A DNA stretch of 64,000 nucleotides, taken from Podocnemis expansa (Eukaryota > Chordata > Testudines > Podocnemididae). The position numbers and the translations under genes were made by a program. The DNA is taken from positions 1,156,372 through 1,220,371 of the forward strand of contig ML682123.1 of assembly GCA_007922195.1 (NCBI GenBank), written 5' to 3'. Below the pieces are notes generated by a model. It did not search any database, was not told the DNA's origin, and saw only the letters and a list, made by a program, of their open reading frames with translations. Below are positions 1 to 14,261 of this stretch, piece after piece (the first letter of the stretch is position 1; every line of letters starts with the position of its first letter).

Positions 1-623
1 GGCACTGGGCGCACAGGGGCCCGTGCGCCCGGGGGCGGTGGACAGGGGCCGGCTGGCGGAGATTCGGCCGCATCCCGGGTGGGGTGGACAGCATGCGGGC
101 CACACCACTGGCAGATAGCCATGGGGGGCCCCCTAGATCGAGGTGTGACCGAGTCCAGCCCACCCCTGTGGGCACAACCGGCACATCCGCCCCCTGGGTA
201 CGGTTCCCAGATGGCAGGCAGGAGGAGGATGTGGTCCCCCTTGTACCGTCCTGTGCCTCTTTCTAGCCTCACAGTCCCAGTCTGGCAGGCTGTCTAAAAT
301 ACAGGGGTTTGCCAGGCATCTGACCGGAGGGGTGGAAGGAGCCTGCACTGCCATAGAATACTGGTCTGTACAGGCAGGTGGTCCAGGGCCCCCTACACCC
401 CGACGACTACCCCAGCCAGACAAAGTCGCCGCCCAGGGTCCCTCAATGTCCCCCGCCGGGTACTGCCCTGGCCTCATTTCCGAGGCCTTGGGGACTGGCA
501 ACCCCACCTCGGGATCCCGGGACCCTCTGGCAGTCAGGGCAGGGGTGTGTGCAGCGGACAGGCGCGAACAGAAAGGGCCAACAGGTGGCAGGGGCTGACT
601 GTGTCCTCTGCTTCCCTCCGGCA

Positions 624-1010
624 GGTCGCAGGGCTGCCCCTCACCAGCTACCACCGCCACCGGCAGCTGGACGCCAGAGCCCCTGGGCACACCGGCGGTG
701 GAGGAGGGCCCCACGGACCCGCTTGGAGCTCCTCGAGGCCCTGGAGGACCTGGGCGAAAAGATGAAGGCCTCCACCCAGGCCTGGTGACAGGAGCAGTGC
801 CAGCGGCTGGAACATGTCATTGAGGTGGAGACCGAGCTAGCCACCGCCCTGGGCCGCCTCGCTGACCAGCTGCCGGCTGCCATCAGAGAGCTTGCCGCAC
901 AGCTGCCACCACCACAGCCTGCGGGGGGCTCACCGCCCGGACCTCCCCAGAGGCAACACCGGCTGGAAGGTGGCTGTGGGCGTGGCTGGGGTGCGCCACC
1001 CCCCCCCCCC
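624..1010 (+). pseudogene. 3' exon of the Harbinger second gene (partner protein), with a premature stop
   Basis: A CCGGCAG splice-acceptor-like site ends at 623. A reading frame follows that translates to a basic/proline stretch, then a predicted coiled coil (LELLEALEDLGEKMKAST), a TGA at 786-788, and in the same frame the continuation EHVIEVETELATALGRLADQL. The two halves read as one amphipathic helix, so the TGA looks like a TGG-to-TGA change and not a natural end. An AATAAA lies at 1143-1148. The position opposite the transposase and the coiled coil fit the Myb-like partner gene of Harbinger elements, but the DNA-binding part would lie further left and is not seen. The 1-620 stretch may be intron and upstream exon; I see no firm coding there. 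Confidence 0.5.
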
Positions 1011-1142
1011 CGAGCCACCCCCGGGCCTTGCCTGACCTCCCCCCTTCCCCCTGGACTTTTACATCCCCTCCCCTCCCAGGTTGCTGCCCCCTCCCTGACA
1101 CCCCTGGAACCCCCTCCCCCCCTGCCCCAAACCCCCGTTGTT

Positions 1143-1187
1143 AATAAACCCTGTTGCACCGTCTTTTTGTGTGTCAGTCTTTTTATT
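1143..1187. terminator. Convergent polyadenylation signals of the two Harbinger genes
   Basis: AATAAA on the plus strand at 1143-1148 and TTTATT (AATAAA on the minus strand) at 1182-1187 face each other 33 bp apart, between the end of the partner gene and the end of the transposase frame. The two transcripts would overlap at their 3' ends. A GT-rich stretch follows each signal. Confidence 0.6.
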
Positions 1188-1276
1188 GGGGTTGGTGGAC
1201 AGTGCGGTTGTACGGGTGGGGGCTGGCTGTGGGTGGATGGGGGAGAGGGTGGTGTAGGGCAGGGCGGGCCTGGCCC

Positions 1277-2647
1277 TCACAGGTCCCCTTTCGTGAATGC
1301 GACCCGGAGGGCATCGCGCACGGCGAGGGCCCGTCGGGATGGCTGTTCCCTTGTGGGCACGGGTCCAGGCTCCGTGAGGTCCGCGGCGAGGAGTCGGGCC
1401 TCGGCTTCCCACGCTGGCTGGATGGGCTTTCCCTGCAGGTCGCTGTAATTGTTGAGGACCACACATGCCCCAATGACGTGGGGCAGGGTCCTCTCTGCAA
1501 GGTGGAGACGGGTGAGCAGGCACCACCAGCGGGCCTTGAGGCGGCCGAACGCCTGCTCCACGACCTGGCAGCTGCCGGTCAGGCGTTGGTTGAAAAGCTG
1601 CCTGCTCGGGTCCAGGGGCCCTGCATATGGCCGCATGAGCCAGGGCCGCAAGGGGTTGGCCGCGTCGGCCACGACGAGGATGGGCACCACTATGCCCCCG
1701 AGATGGATGTTGTGCTGGGGGAAGAAGGTGCCCGCCTCCATGTCCCGGTGGAGGGAGGAGTTCCGGAGGACCCGGGCGTCGTGAGCCCTCCCTGGCCATC
1801 TGACATAGATGTTCTGGAAGCGGCCCTGGTGGTCCACGAGGGCCTGCAGGAGCATGGAGTGGTACCCTCGCCGGTTGCGGTACTCCGCTGCCCTGTGCTC
1901 CGGGGCTCGCACAGGGATGTGGGTGGCATCAAGGACCCACACACAGTTGGGGAAACCGAGGGCAGCCATCCCCGGGATGATGTCCTGAAGCTGCCCCGCT
2001 CTCACCAGGCGCCGCATCAGGACCTGGTTGATGGCCCTGGCGACCTCGCGGAGGATGGCACAGATGGTGGATCGCCCGACTCTGAAGAGGTGTGCCACTG
2101 CCCGGTGGGACTCTGGAGTGGCCATCTTCCATAGGGCAATGGCCACCCTTTTGTCCACCGGGATGGCATGCCTCATCGGGGTGTCTCTGCGGTGCAGGTA
2201 CGGGGCGAGCTCCATGACCAGGGCAGTGAAGCTGGCCCTGGTCATGCAGAGGTTGCGCCACCAGTCCTCGTTGCCCCAGGTGCGCAGGATGACCCACTCC
2301 CACCAGTCTGGGTTGGTTTCCCGAACCCAGAGCTGGCGGGGCACAGGGGAGGGCAGGGGCATGAGGTCTGCCCTGAGTATGAGGTGGATGAGGGCCTGGT
2401 GTGGAGGCTGGGCACCCTCTGCGTCCACAAACAGGGTGGCCCGCATGTGCAGGGCACCCTGCAGGCGGGCAGAGGGTCCCTGGGTGGCACGGCACCGTCT
2501 GGGCTGCCGGGCACTGTCCATGGCTTGCAGCACGCTGCTAGCCTGGGTGGACAGGGAAGTGAGGTCAGGGCTGGCTTTTATGGGATTGGCTAGCAACATG
2601 GCTGCCGACATGGCCCAGTGAGGTGGCCATATTGCCACATCTCCCAT
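1277..2647 (-). CDS. Harbinger transposase (HARBI1-like DDE nuclease), intact
   Basis: This is an uninterrupted 456-residue reading frame. A helix-turn-helix-like segment lies near residues 165-205 (the VAIALWKMATPESHRAVAHL area). It is followed by a DDE nuclease: Asp240 in VLDATHIPV, Asp328 in VVADAANPLRPWLM and Glu364 in VEQAFGRLKARWW, with the family motif RWPGRAHDARVL between them. In this family the enzyme cuts at terminal inverted repeats and inserts into TWA targets, usually with a Myb/SANT-like partner protein. All three acidic residues and the flanking PLRPWLM block are present, so activity is possible, though this is inference. The start is uncertain: Met13 or Met43 could also be used, because the first 100 residues match nothing I recognise. 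An AATAAA-type signal on the minus strand lies at 1182-1187. Confidence 0.9.
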   Translation of the reverse strand: MGDVAIWPPHWAMSAAMLLANPIKASPDLTSLSTQASSVLQAMDSARQPRRCRATQGPSARLQGALHMRATLFVDAEGAQPPHQALIHLILRADLMPLPSPVPRQLWVRETNPDWWEWVILRTWGNEDWWRNLCMTRASFTALVMELAPYLHRRDTPMRHAIPVDKRVAIALWKMATPESHRAVAHLFRVGRSTICAILREVARAINQVLMRRLVRAGQLQDIIPGMAALGFPNCVWVLDATHIPVRAPEHRAAEYRNRRGYHSMLLQALVDHQGRFQNIYVRWPGRAHDARVLRNSSLHRDMEAGTFFPQHNIHLGGIVVPILVVADAANPLRPWLMRPYAGPLDPSRQLFNQRLTGSCQVVEQAFGRLKARWWCLLTRLHLAERTLPHVIGACVVLNNYSDLQGKPIQPAWEAEARLLAADLTEPGPVPTREQPSRRALAVRDALRVAFTKGDL

Positions 2648-2666
2648 GGTGCCCTGCCCCTGGGGC

Positions 2667-2701
2667 GAAATAGCATGCCCACTGTGTGAACCTGCTATTT
2701 T
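2667..2701. repeat. Imperfect palindrome in Harbinger right end
   Basis: Two 17-base arms around G2684 (2667-2683 and 2685-2701) match at 12 of 17 positions. The right arm is TGTGAACCTGCTATTTT. Related and better palindromes occur at 56433-56467 and 63938-63972 inside related elements. Confidence 0.7.
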
Positions 2702-2838
2702 GATTCCTGCTTTTTTTTCTTATTTTGAATTAGCATTTTGTTAATTTGAAATAAGTTGTTTCGGAATAAGCGTTATTTCGATATATGGTTGTTTCAAAAC
2801 AACTGTATCGAAATAACCCGCTGTGTGAGAACACAGCC

Positions 2839-5800
2839 TATGAGTTCTGTGCACATAGATGTTCCTGGCTCATGTGGGATAGCACCTGGAATTCCTTCAG
2901 GGTGATTCATGCCAAAATCCTAGTGGTGGTTATGGAGACCCTCCACTTTTAGATGTGCTTACACTGCATACTTCAGCCCAGGTTCTGACTCAGGTTTGAG
3001 CACAAGCCTCCCTATTGCATACACATAAATCAGTCTGACTTCAGTCAGCAAGGACTCATGACTCAAGTTGTAGGACTCTGCTAGGGGGTAAGTCTGGCTC
3101 CTGTTATTTAGAAGAGTGGGGACAGCTCACACTGTAGCCCTGGGCAGTGGAATGGTTGAATGGACATGTTAGCATGGCTGGGACATGGAATCTAGCAACT
3201 GCAAACCCAATTTGCAATGCCACCTGGATGCTCAAGCCTGGCTTGGAAACACCAAGGTGACAAGCCCAGGTCCTACAAACACAGACTGTGTGTGCAGTAT
3301 AGACATGGCAAAACTGGAATGGGAGTACTGGTAATTCCTCTATGTGCAGTGAGACCCTTTTCCTTTGTCCTGCTTTTTTTCTTAAATAACTGTCCTCTGC
3401 TTTGGAAGAGTTAGGTGGTCACTAGTAGTTCCAATGTTCCCTGGTGGTATCTGCTGGCCAGAAGGTGTTGGACATGTAATTAAGGTTTCTGGGAGAAATA
3501 CAGTGACATGTAAGAAGACTACCAGTGAGGTGGGACTTTGGCCACTGCCCTAAAGCAGTAATGGCTGGAAGCTAGAGGCTGGGCATTACCTTAATAGACC
3601 ACAGAAGGGTTACAATGAAATGGTGCCCTGAGTTGTTGAATGAGCCAGCACAGGTAGTGCGGCCGAGAACTTGTAAGGGGAATTGAGAAGTGCTCCCTTG
3701 TCTTTATTGTGGTGTGTTGAAAACAGTATTAAAACTGATCAGTGACTTTAAATTCTCTCAGTGTTTCCTGGACTTGTAGAGAAGCCTATGGCCAGAGTCA
3801 GTTTTGCAGAGAGCTGGCCTAGAGCCAAGGTGCATTGAGTTGTGCCTCTCTGTTTGTTTAGGGAACAGCCTGTTTTTTCTCTCTCCTGTGTGTCATCATT
3901 TGGGATTCTAAGCATTTAGTTATGTTATGGTGTAACCTTCCAGCCAAGGCATTAATGTTTTTAATCTGCCTTCTCGGTACGTTTGCCATGAAGCATAACA
4001 GGTATGCAAGGTGTCTGTGAGAAGATCAGAAGGAGAAGTATACTGAAATTTCTTCAGTCCTGCTCCTTTTCTTCAGAAAAATATCAGTGAAATAGAATAG
4101 ATGCATCTGTTCATGGCAGTGAGGTTTTCTTTTCTTAAAACCAAACTTTGAGAAGTTGTGGGCTTTATGACAAAAACGTTGCTTCTCTTTTTCTGAGAAA
4201 AAATTCAAAATTTGCATGGGAAAAATGAGTGTTATCTGCATGTGAGGACAGTGGTTTCTGCTCTAAGTGGCAGTGGGAGATGCCTTATAAACTGGTATTT
4301 TATTAATTGAAATAAAAAAAAGTGCCAGAACCAATTGAGGTCAGGAGGGGGATCTTCATGACAGAAACTGAACAGAACCTGATGGAGATCTGGGCATGTT
4401 AGGTGCTGTACAAACCTCAGACATACTCAGGGTGCCTGTTGAGAGAAGCACTGTACAGATCTCAACTGAAAAACTAACCAGACAGAAGAAAAGTTTTCTG
4501 CTGAGCCTTTAAATCCCTTACATTCAACTGAATGTCATGGCTCTGTTTTGATGTTTGTCAATTTGTCTGTAATACAGTACCTTTTGAGCACAATAGCTAA
4601 TCTGTCCTCATCTCAGCGAGGTATGTTCCAAGTTCTGTTGATATCACAGAGCTAATTTTCTCAGGAAGAAAGCAATGTGTCAGACTGGGATGCTCCCAAC
4701 GTACCTGGATTCATTTAGCAATTCATAGGCACAGTCCCAAGGCACTTTAAAGGAAAATAACATTGCTGTTTACCACTGTTAACACCAAAGCAAATTAACC
4801 TGTAGCATGTGACTTTTGGAAATGAACAGGTGATCCCTTCTCAGCATTGACAATGTTCTGAGGAGACGTTACAAAAAAAACGTAACCCAATTGCCCCAGA
4901 GGTTTTGTTAATATTTGGGGCCTTGCCAGATTCTTTCTATAGGAAGATGAGGACAATACTATGAGTCAGGTCTATGTTTTGAAGAAATCCTGTTTGTTCA
5001 CAAAGAAAGCACACACAAAACACTACTTCCCTGAACTCACTAGGAACAAACCACAGCAGGCTGCTCTGTTGCTAGTTTACTAAGGCTGCATCTTCATCCA
5101 GTCCTGTGTTGCACAAAGCTGTCCCTCCACTGCTTCTCTCATTGGTGGTTGTCTCTTGCCTCTTCACACACTGATTACTCTTGCTTTTGCAACTAGTTCC
5201 TCAACTACACAGTTTCATTCAGGTTTCACCATATGACTAGTTGCCCTTTAAGGTGGCTTCTACTGTGTCACATCATATAGGGGCTTCCTTATTGCTTCCA
5301 TTCAGTTTGAATAAAAGGTGTTTAGCACAACAGTTGCTTAAACCAGGGCTCTGATTGTACAGTTTTCATTTGGTTTAATTTTTCTTTCTTTCAAGTTTTT
5401 AAAGAAAGTACAAATCTAGCTCATTTTCAAAATAAAGCGTTACTCTGAAATGAAACATCCACGTCTTTTGCTTGGAAAATGTCAAAGAAAATGGTGACTG
5501 GCCATTGTCCATGGTCTTGCTGACTCAGCTCTCCCCAGTCACGTAATGTTGGAATCCATCATGACAATTTCAAAAGAACGATTTCACAGGACTGACTGAA
5601 GTTTGCGAGACGTACAGGGCAGATTCCTTAAATCATTACTTGAGTAATGCAAAGAGAAAGTTGACAGCATCCAAGCATTAAGGTGGAAAATGACTCTTAA
5701 TTCAAGCGCCATGATAATCTCAGCTCAGTAATGCCCTATTTCCTTACCACCGTGGTATCTTTTACACAGGGCCAGAATAAGCACAACCCATCAATAACTC

Positions 5801-6155
5801 TAACCCCATGATAATTTTACCTTATGATAACTGTGTCTCTGTCCTAGGTACTATGTTTGTGTCTTTCTTCTGGGCACATTCAGTTGGCAATAACACATGG
5901 AAGTAAAAACCACCATAGGCCTCCAATTATTGACTTGGGCCACTGCACGTTTTCATTTGGTTTTCCAGGAGGCCCTTACTGGGGTGACATCACACAGACC
6001 TGAATGAAAGCAGTCACATCTTCTTCAGCATGTTGAATTTAGTTGTACTTATTTCCTTGCTTGGGTTACCAGGAAATAAGTTCACATTATTCTCTATAGA
6101 TCCAGGGAGGGGCACACAGGTGCCCATAAAAACCTGCCCAAGCACTTTTATTCCA
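2839..6155. other. Non-coding stretch, no gene recognised
   Basis: Short open frames only, all without recognisable protein features. The composition is AT-rich, unlike the Harbinger element to its left. No terminal repeats or target duplications were found by eye. The region from about 5900 to 6200 is presumably the upstream region of the protease gene. Confidence 0.6.
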
Positions 6156-6225
6156 CAGTCATGGTTTGGCTGGAACAATGGAAGCAGCTATGTTCAGCCA
6201 AGACAGCTCTGGGGAAGGTGGAAGC

Positions 6226-9273
<3,048 letters not shown>

Positions 9274-9509
9274 CTCCTTCCTCCATTGGAACACCACTCT
9301 CCTGCCCTTATGTCCCTACTCCATTCATCCAGGAGTGAAACACTGCACTGCCTGGGGTCAGCATGAGAAGCAGATAGGGGAGCACATCTGAGATCTACCA
9401 GCAACAGTTGCATTCCTGAATCTGTAGAAAGTCTGAGCCAGTTGTGCTGAGATGGGAGAGTTGCAATGAATGTGACTGATGGTTTTTAAGGCAGGATCTG
9501 TTTTTGGTT

Positions 9510-10300
9510 CTATGCTAAGAACATAAGAATGGAAATATTTGGTCAGACTGATAGTCCATCTTGTCTAACTCCTGAACTTCCGACAGTGGCCAATGGCAGG
9601 TGCTTCAGAAGGAATGGACAGAAAGGAACAATTATTAAATGATCTGTCCTCTGCCATCCATCCTTAGCTTCTGGCAGTGAGAGGCTTAGAGAAACCCAGA
9701 CCATGGGGTTACCTCCCTGACCACCTTGACTTATAAACATTGTTGGATGTAACTGCCATCAACTTATTAATTCTTTTTTAACCAAATTATGCTTGCGACC
9801 TTCACAACATCCCTGGCAATGTGTTCCACAGGTTGGCTGTGTGTTTTGTGAAGAAGTACTTTTTTTTTGTTTCTTTTAAACCTTCTGCCTATTAATGTCA
9901 GCATGTGACCCTGGCTTTTGTATGCAACGAAGTGGATAACACTCTCACATTCACTTTTTTCCACACCATCATGATTTTATGGAACTGTGTAATGCCACTG
10001 TTTAAATCATCTCTTTTCCAGGATGAAAAGTCCTAGCTGTTTTTTATATCTGTTCACATGGAAGCTGTACCATACTCATAATCTTTAGTGTTGCCTTTCC
10101 TTGTTTCTTTTCCAATCCTAGTATATTTTCTTTTAGATGTGGCAACCAAAACTGCATATAGGATTCAAGGTATAGGCACATGATGGATTTATATTGTAGC
10201 CTTTTATTTAATGATGTATTTAATAATTTCATATGAGAGCACTGTGTGTATGGCTCTGGTTGCAACAAAGTGAAATTGTCTCTGGTGCTTTTCTTGAAGT
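9510..10300 (-). mobile_element. CR1-type LINE fragment (3' part)
   Basis: The minus strand encodes the degraded end of a CR1 reverse transcriptase ORF (YMQFWLPHLKENILGLEKK, from the 10044-10268 frame), followed by a familiar amniote CR1-like tail. The plus-strand text 'AACATAAGAATGG...GGTCAGAC' marks the far end. Several stops make it dead. Confidence 0.7.
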
Positions 10301-10589
10301 TGGAGGCTCTGGCGTTGTGAAGTGAAGTCCAAAGATAATGACCACAGAAACAGTGACAAGGGCAAAGTCTTGTCTACATGACAAATTTTATTAAAGCAAT
10401 AAGTAAAGTTACAATTGCCTGTGAATGTATAAATCCCACAAAATCTCTGTAGTAATTATGACTGATGGACCTCTCACCAACTGACCATCAGCTGAGGTTT
10501 AGCTCTTGTTTACATTTTTCCTGTGGATATTTCCAAACATGGAACCCTTTATATTATTCTAATTATAACTATACTTAACACCTTATGCA

Positions 10590-11140
10590 CAGTGTCAGCC
10601 CTAGGGCGAAACGTGCGATTGCCCCAGGCCGTGAGGGTCTGTGGGCCCCATGCTGTCCTGCTGTGATTAGGTCAGTGTGAGGCCCAAACCACTGACCCCC
10701 CCGCAGCCATTCTGTTCCATATCTGGGAGATGGGGAGAGCTGGCCAAAAGCGGTGGCCAGGGTCAGTGCTCCCACACTGCCCCCCATTTGCACTGCCTTT
10801 GGCTCTCTGCTGTAGGCAGCAGGGAGGGGGTGGGAGGCAGTGCAGGGCCCGCACCACTGGCCCCCCCACCCATGCTGCCTCTCACCCCCTCCCCACTGCT
10901 TCTGCCATGGAGCCAAAGGCAGCGCAAGTAGGAGGGAGGTGCAGGTGCGCTGACCCTGGCCACTGCTTTTGGCCAGCTCTCCCTGTCCCCTGGATGGGGA
11001 ACAGCCAGCTCAAGGGCAGACCAGGCCTTCCCCTCCCCTCTGGGCCAGATGGCCCCACCACCCCAGTGCGGGCAGGAGTCTGGGGGGCCCTGCAGAGGCC
11101 GATTCACTCGGGGCCCCACACCCCTCCAGGGACGGCCCTC
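10590..11140. mobile_element. hAT-type non-autonomous element, 551 bp
   Basis: It is flanked by CTTATGCA (10582-10589) and CTTGTGCA (11141-11148), an 8-bp duplication with one mismatch. The ends are CAGTGTCAGCCCTAGGG and CAGGGACGGCCCTC, inverted with mismatches. The body is GC-rich with long open frames on both strands that I take as chance. It resembles the element at 8768. Confidence 0.7.
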
Positions 11141-11337
11141 CTTGTGCATATGCATACCCTGTTTCCCTTATTTCTGTCTCCACACACTCCACACACTCCA
11201 GGAATATTGGTGTGCTCCATTTTTTTTGGGCAGAGGCAGTCCTGTTTGTGCAATGTGTGGGGCACGTGACAGCATGGATCAAATTGGTAGATGAGCAGGT
11301 GGGTGGGCCCTTGATGGAGTGGCTGGCTTGATGAAGT

Positions 11338-11415
11338 GGGATTCTGTCCCACAAAAGCTCACGCAATAAATAAATTTGTTAGTCTTTAAAAGTGCCACCA
11401 GTATCATTGTTTGTT
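11338..11415 (-). repeat. Penelope-associated module fragment
   Basis: The reverse complement contains the module core (GGCACTTTTAAAGACTAAC, then CATGAGC-like and TTTTGTGGGA) found next to Penelope-like ORFs at 13.8 and 16.9 kb. Confidence 0.65.
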
Positions 11416-11424
11416 AAATCTCAG

Positions 11425-11930
11425 GCTATGCCCACTCATAGAAGGTTAGTTCGAATTAACGTAAATCAAACTAATTAATTTGAACTAATAATGGTTAGTT
11501 CAAATTAAGTTAATTTGAAGTAACATGGCCCCACTAGAAACCCAATGAGAACTAGCATGTCCATGGACAGGACTTGCTCATTCAAATTAGGAGAGGGGCA
11601 CCATAGGAGGTGTGGCAAGATGGCCCCCAAGAAAAGCCACGCCCCCACCCTATATATAGAAAGAGGAAGGCACCCTGGAAGGAAGAAGGCCAAAAAGCAT
11701 TAATTCAAATTAATGGCTAATTTGAACTAACATGGCTACACTGGGTCAATTTGAACCAATAAGTTTGAATTAACCCTCACTTTATAGTTAAGTGAGGTTT
11801 TATAACTTCAAAGTACAGTTTCATTAATTCAAACTAAAGAATTCCTTAGTCTGAATTAATGAAAGACTGTGTAGCCATGCATTAATTTAATCTGAATTAA
11901 TCCTCATTAAATTGTAAGTGTAGACACCCC
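11425..11930. mobile_element. Foldback MITE (GTTCGAATTAA type), 506 bp
   Basis: The ends are GCTATGCCCACTC and GTGTAGACACCCC, with flanking CTCAG (11420-11424) and CTAAG (11931-11935). Inside are repeated inverted stretches such as TTAGTTCGAATTAA and AATTTGAACTAA, giving strong folding potential. There is no coding sequence. Confidence 0.7.
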
Positions 11931-12109
11931 CTAAGTGTATACTTGTTACTTAATTATTCTGTAATTATTAGGGGTAAATTATTTCTTCAGATATCATCTC
12001 AAGTGATGAATCCATTTTTCTTCTGGACTTCGGTACACAAGCATATAGAGGTGTGGGAACTTGATGTGGGTATGCGCTTTGAATATATTAATGCGTACCT
12101 TTCTCTCTA

Positions 12110-13425
12110 ATATCAAGTATGGTGCCTGTCTTTAAAATAGGGGATCTGGGGATCTACAGACTATGGAACAGGACCTCAAGGAATCTGTTTTGGTGCACAT
12201 GCAGATGATCAAGAACAGTCAGTATGGATTCACCAAAGACATGTCATACCTGATCAACCTGACTACCTTCTGTGATGAGATGTCTAGCTCTGTGGATATG
12301 CAGTGGATGTGACTTTAGCAAAGCTTTTGATATAATACTCCACAGTGTTCTTGCCAGCAAGTCACAGAATTGTGCGGTGAATGAATGGACTATAAAGTGG
12401 ATGGAAAGCTGGCCAGATCATCAAGCTCAATAGGTACTGATCAACGGCTCTATGTCTAGTTGACAGCCAGTAACAAGCAGAGTGTCCAAGGAGTTGGTCC
12501 TGGGGCCAGTTTTGTTCAACATCTTCATTAATGATCCGGAAGATGGGGTGAATTGCACCTGCAGCAAGTTGGGAGATGCACTAAGCTGGGGGAAGTGGCA
12601 CGTATGCTGGAAAGCAGGAATACGATACAGTGACCTAGATAAATTGGAGGATTGGGCCAAAGGAAATCTGATGAGGTTCAAAAAGGAAAAATGCAGAGTT
12701 CTGCAGTTAGAACAGAAGAATCCTGTGTATTGCTACAGACTGGGGACTGACTGGTTTGGCAGCAGTTCTGCAGAAAAGGACAAGAAGCTAGATATGAGTC
12801 AATGGTGTGCTCTTATTGCCAAGAAGACTAAAGGCATATTGAGCTGCATTAGTAAGAGCACTGCCAGCAGATCGAGGGAAGTGTTTATTCCACTCTATTT
12901 GGCACTGGTGATGCCACATCTGGAGTTCTGTGTCCAGTGTGGGGTCCCCCCTTACAGGAAGGATGTGAACAAATTGTAGAGAGCCCAGCAGAGGGCAACA
13001 AAATGATTAGGGGGCTGGACCACAAGACTTCTGAGAAGAGGTTGTTTAATCTGGGATTGTTTAGTCTGTAGAAGAGAGGAGTGAAGGAGAATTCAATATC
13101 AGCCTTCAACTACTTGAAGGGGCTTCCAGGGAGGATGGAGCTAGGCTCTTTTCAGTGGTGGCAGATGACAGAACTAGGAGCAATGGTCTGAAGTTGGATC
13201 AGAGGAGGTCTAACTTGGATATCAGGAAAAACTTTTTCCTTAGAAGGGTGGCAAAGCCTTGAATGGGTTACTCAGGGAGGTGGTAAAACCTCCATTCTCA
13301 GAGGTTTTTAGGTCACAGCTTGAGAAAGCCCTGGCTGGGATGATTTACTAATGCTTGGTCCTGCATTGAGTAGGAGATTGAACTAGGACAACCTCCTGAG
13401 GTCACTTTTATCCTCTGATTCTGCA
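12110..13425 (+). mobile_element. CR1 LINE, 3' end of ORF2 and tail, degraded
   Basis: Reverse-transcriptase motifs appear across frames: GFTKDMSYLINL near 12220, then [16 protein letters not shown] (12500s) with the downstream catalytic area changed, then FIPLYLALVMPHLEFCVQ near 12900. After the frame ends at 12979 come the typical C-terminal 'LFNLGLFSL' block and a tail ending TTTTATCCTCTGATTCTG near 13420. Frameshifts and stops throughout. Confidence 0.85.
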
Positions 13426-13736
13426 ACTTGAGGTAGGTTTGTGCTATGTATAGCTTTATAAATATCTTCCTCGCTAACATCAACTATAGATGTTTCAGAT
13501 GAGGTGTCTGTAGATAAAAAGGGGAATGGAAGTAGACTGTATTGAGCTAGATTGATTTTGACCATTTTTCTACTTATAGTTCTGATCTTTCCTCCCACAT
13601 AACATAAGGAAAAAATAGCATTTGCAGTGAGAATACTAGGAACAATAATCTATCCTTGCCACTCATTCCATCTCTTTAGGAGGACTAAAGACTTAATTTG
13701 GACTGGTACTGTGTAACATCTCAAACTGTCAAGTTC

Positions 13737-13930
13737 CAAAGCGGCAGCTGTGTTAGTCTAGTTCAGCAAAAGAATCAAGGAGTCCTGTGGCAGTTAAAGA
13801 CTAACAGATTTATTTATCGCATGAGCTTTCGTGGGAGAAAATCCCACTTCATCAGATGCTTTGAAGATGGGGGACTTACAGAATGGGAGGAAAATAAATG
13901 CAGGGGAGTGTAAGACATGGGATCAGGTCA
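13737..13930 (+). repeat. Penelope-associated module, copy with adjoining Penelope ORF end
   Basis: It contains AAGGAGTCCTGTGGCAG, AAAGACTAACAGATTTATTT and GAGCTTTCGTGGGAG, followed by the CACTTCATCAGATGC segment. A Penelope-like ORF fragment in opposite orientation starts just to the right. Confidence 0.75.
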
Positions 13931-13964
13931 TACTGTAACAGCAAATCAAAGTAGTTGTTAATAT

Positions 13965-14258
13965 TTAAACACTGGGAAACAGCACATAGAAGAAGGTGAG
14001 GTCAAATCGCCTGTTGTAAAGGGAAAGGAATCCATAGTCACGATTTAATCCTGCTTCCACACAACTGAATCTGCACATTAGATCAAGCTCAGCTGTTTCT
14101 CTTTGAAGTCTTGATGTCCCATTGATTTGCTTGAGCACGGTTGTTAACAAGTCATTCACAGAATGATTAGAAAGATGGAAGTTGTAAGCTTCAGGGATAC
14201 CAGACCTGCCTAGATGCTTCTGTCTCAGACTGTGTTTGTTCTGCCTTATTCCTAACAT
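13965..14258 (-). pseudogene. Penelope-like retroelement ORF, C-terminal fragment
   Basis: The 97-residue frame ends LNRDYGFLSLYNRRFDLTFF and includes FHLSNHSVNDLLTTVLKQ and SRLQRETAELDL. This matches in character the region following the GIY-YIG endonuclease of Penelope elements, and it matches the plus-strand fragment at 16.2-16.85 kb (HFNLPDHSIDNL, RLQRETAEL). It is truncated at its N-terminal side by the LINE at 14.26 kb. Confidence 0.65.
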
Positions 14259-14261
14259 AAT

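Larger units (their letters stand above)
1..2838. mobile_element. PIF/Harbinger DNA transposon, right part (left end outside window)
   Basis: The segment holds an intact Harbinger transposase on the minus strand, a convergent partner-gene end on the plus strand, and a right terminus ending in ACACAGCC near 2838. That terminus is TIR-like when compared with the element ends at 56295 and 63840, which also begin GGCT(G/A)T(G/A)TTC and run into TTATTTCG. Two genes, one transposase and one second protein, are the known organisation of Harbinger elements. The base after the end is TAT, close to the TWA target expected for the superfamily; the other target copy is not in the window. The internal region is GC-rich and the terminal 150 bp is AT-rich. 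Confidence 0.8.

Noticed and set aside
1154..2134. 326-codon plus frame
   Set aside because: It is the antisense shadow of the Harbinger transposase, in GC-rich sequence with few stops.
11425..11930. CRISPR-like or operator-like repeated TTTGAACTAA blocks
   Set aside because: Repeats are irregular inverted pairs inside a MITE with terminal repeats, not evenly spaced direct repeats.
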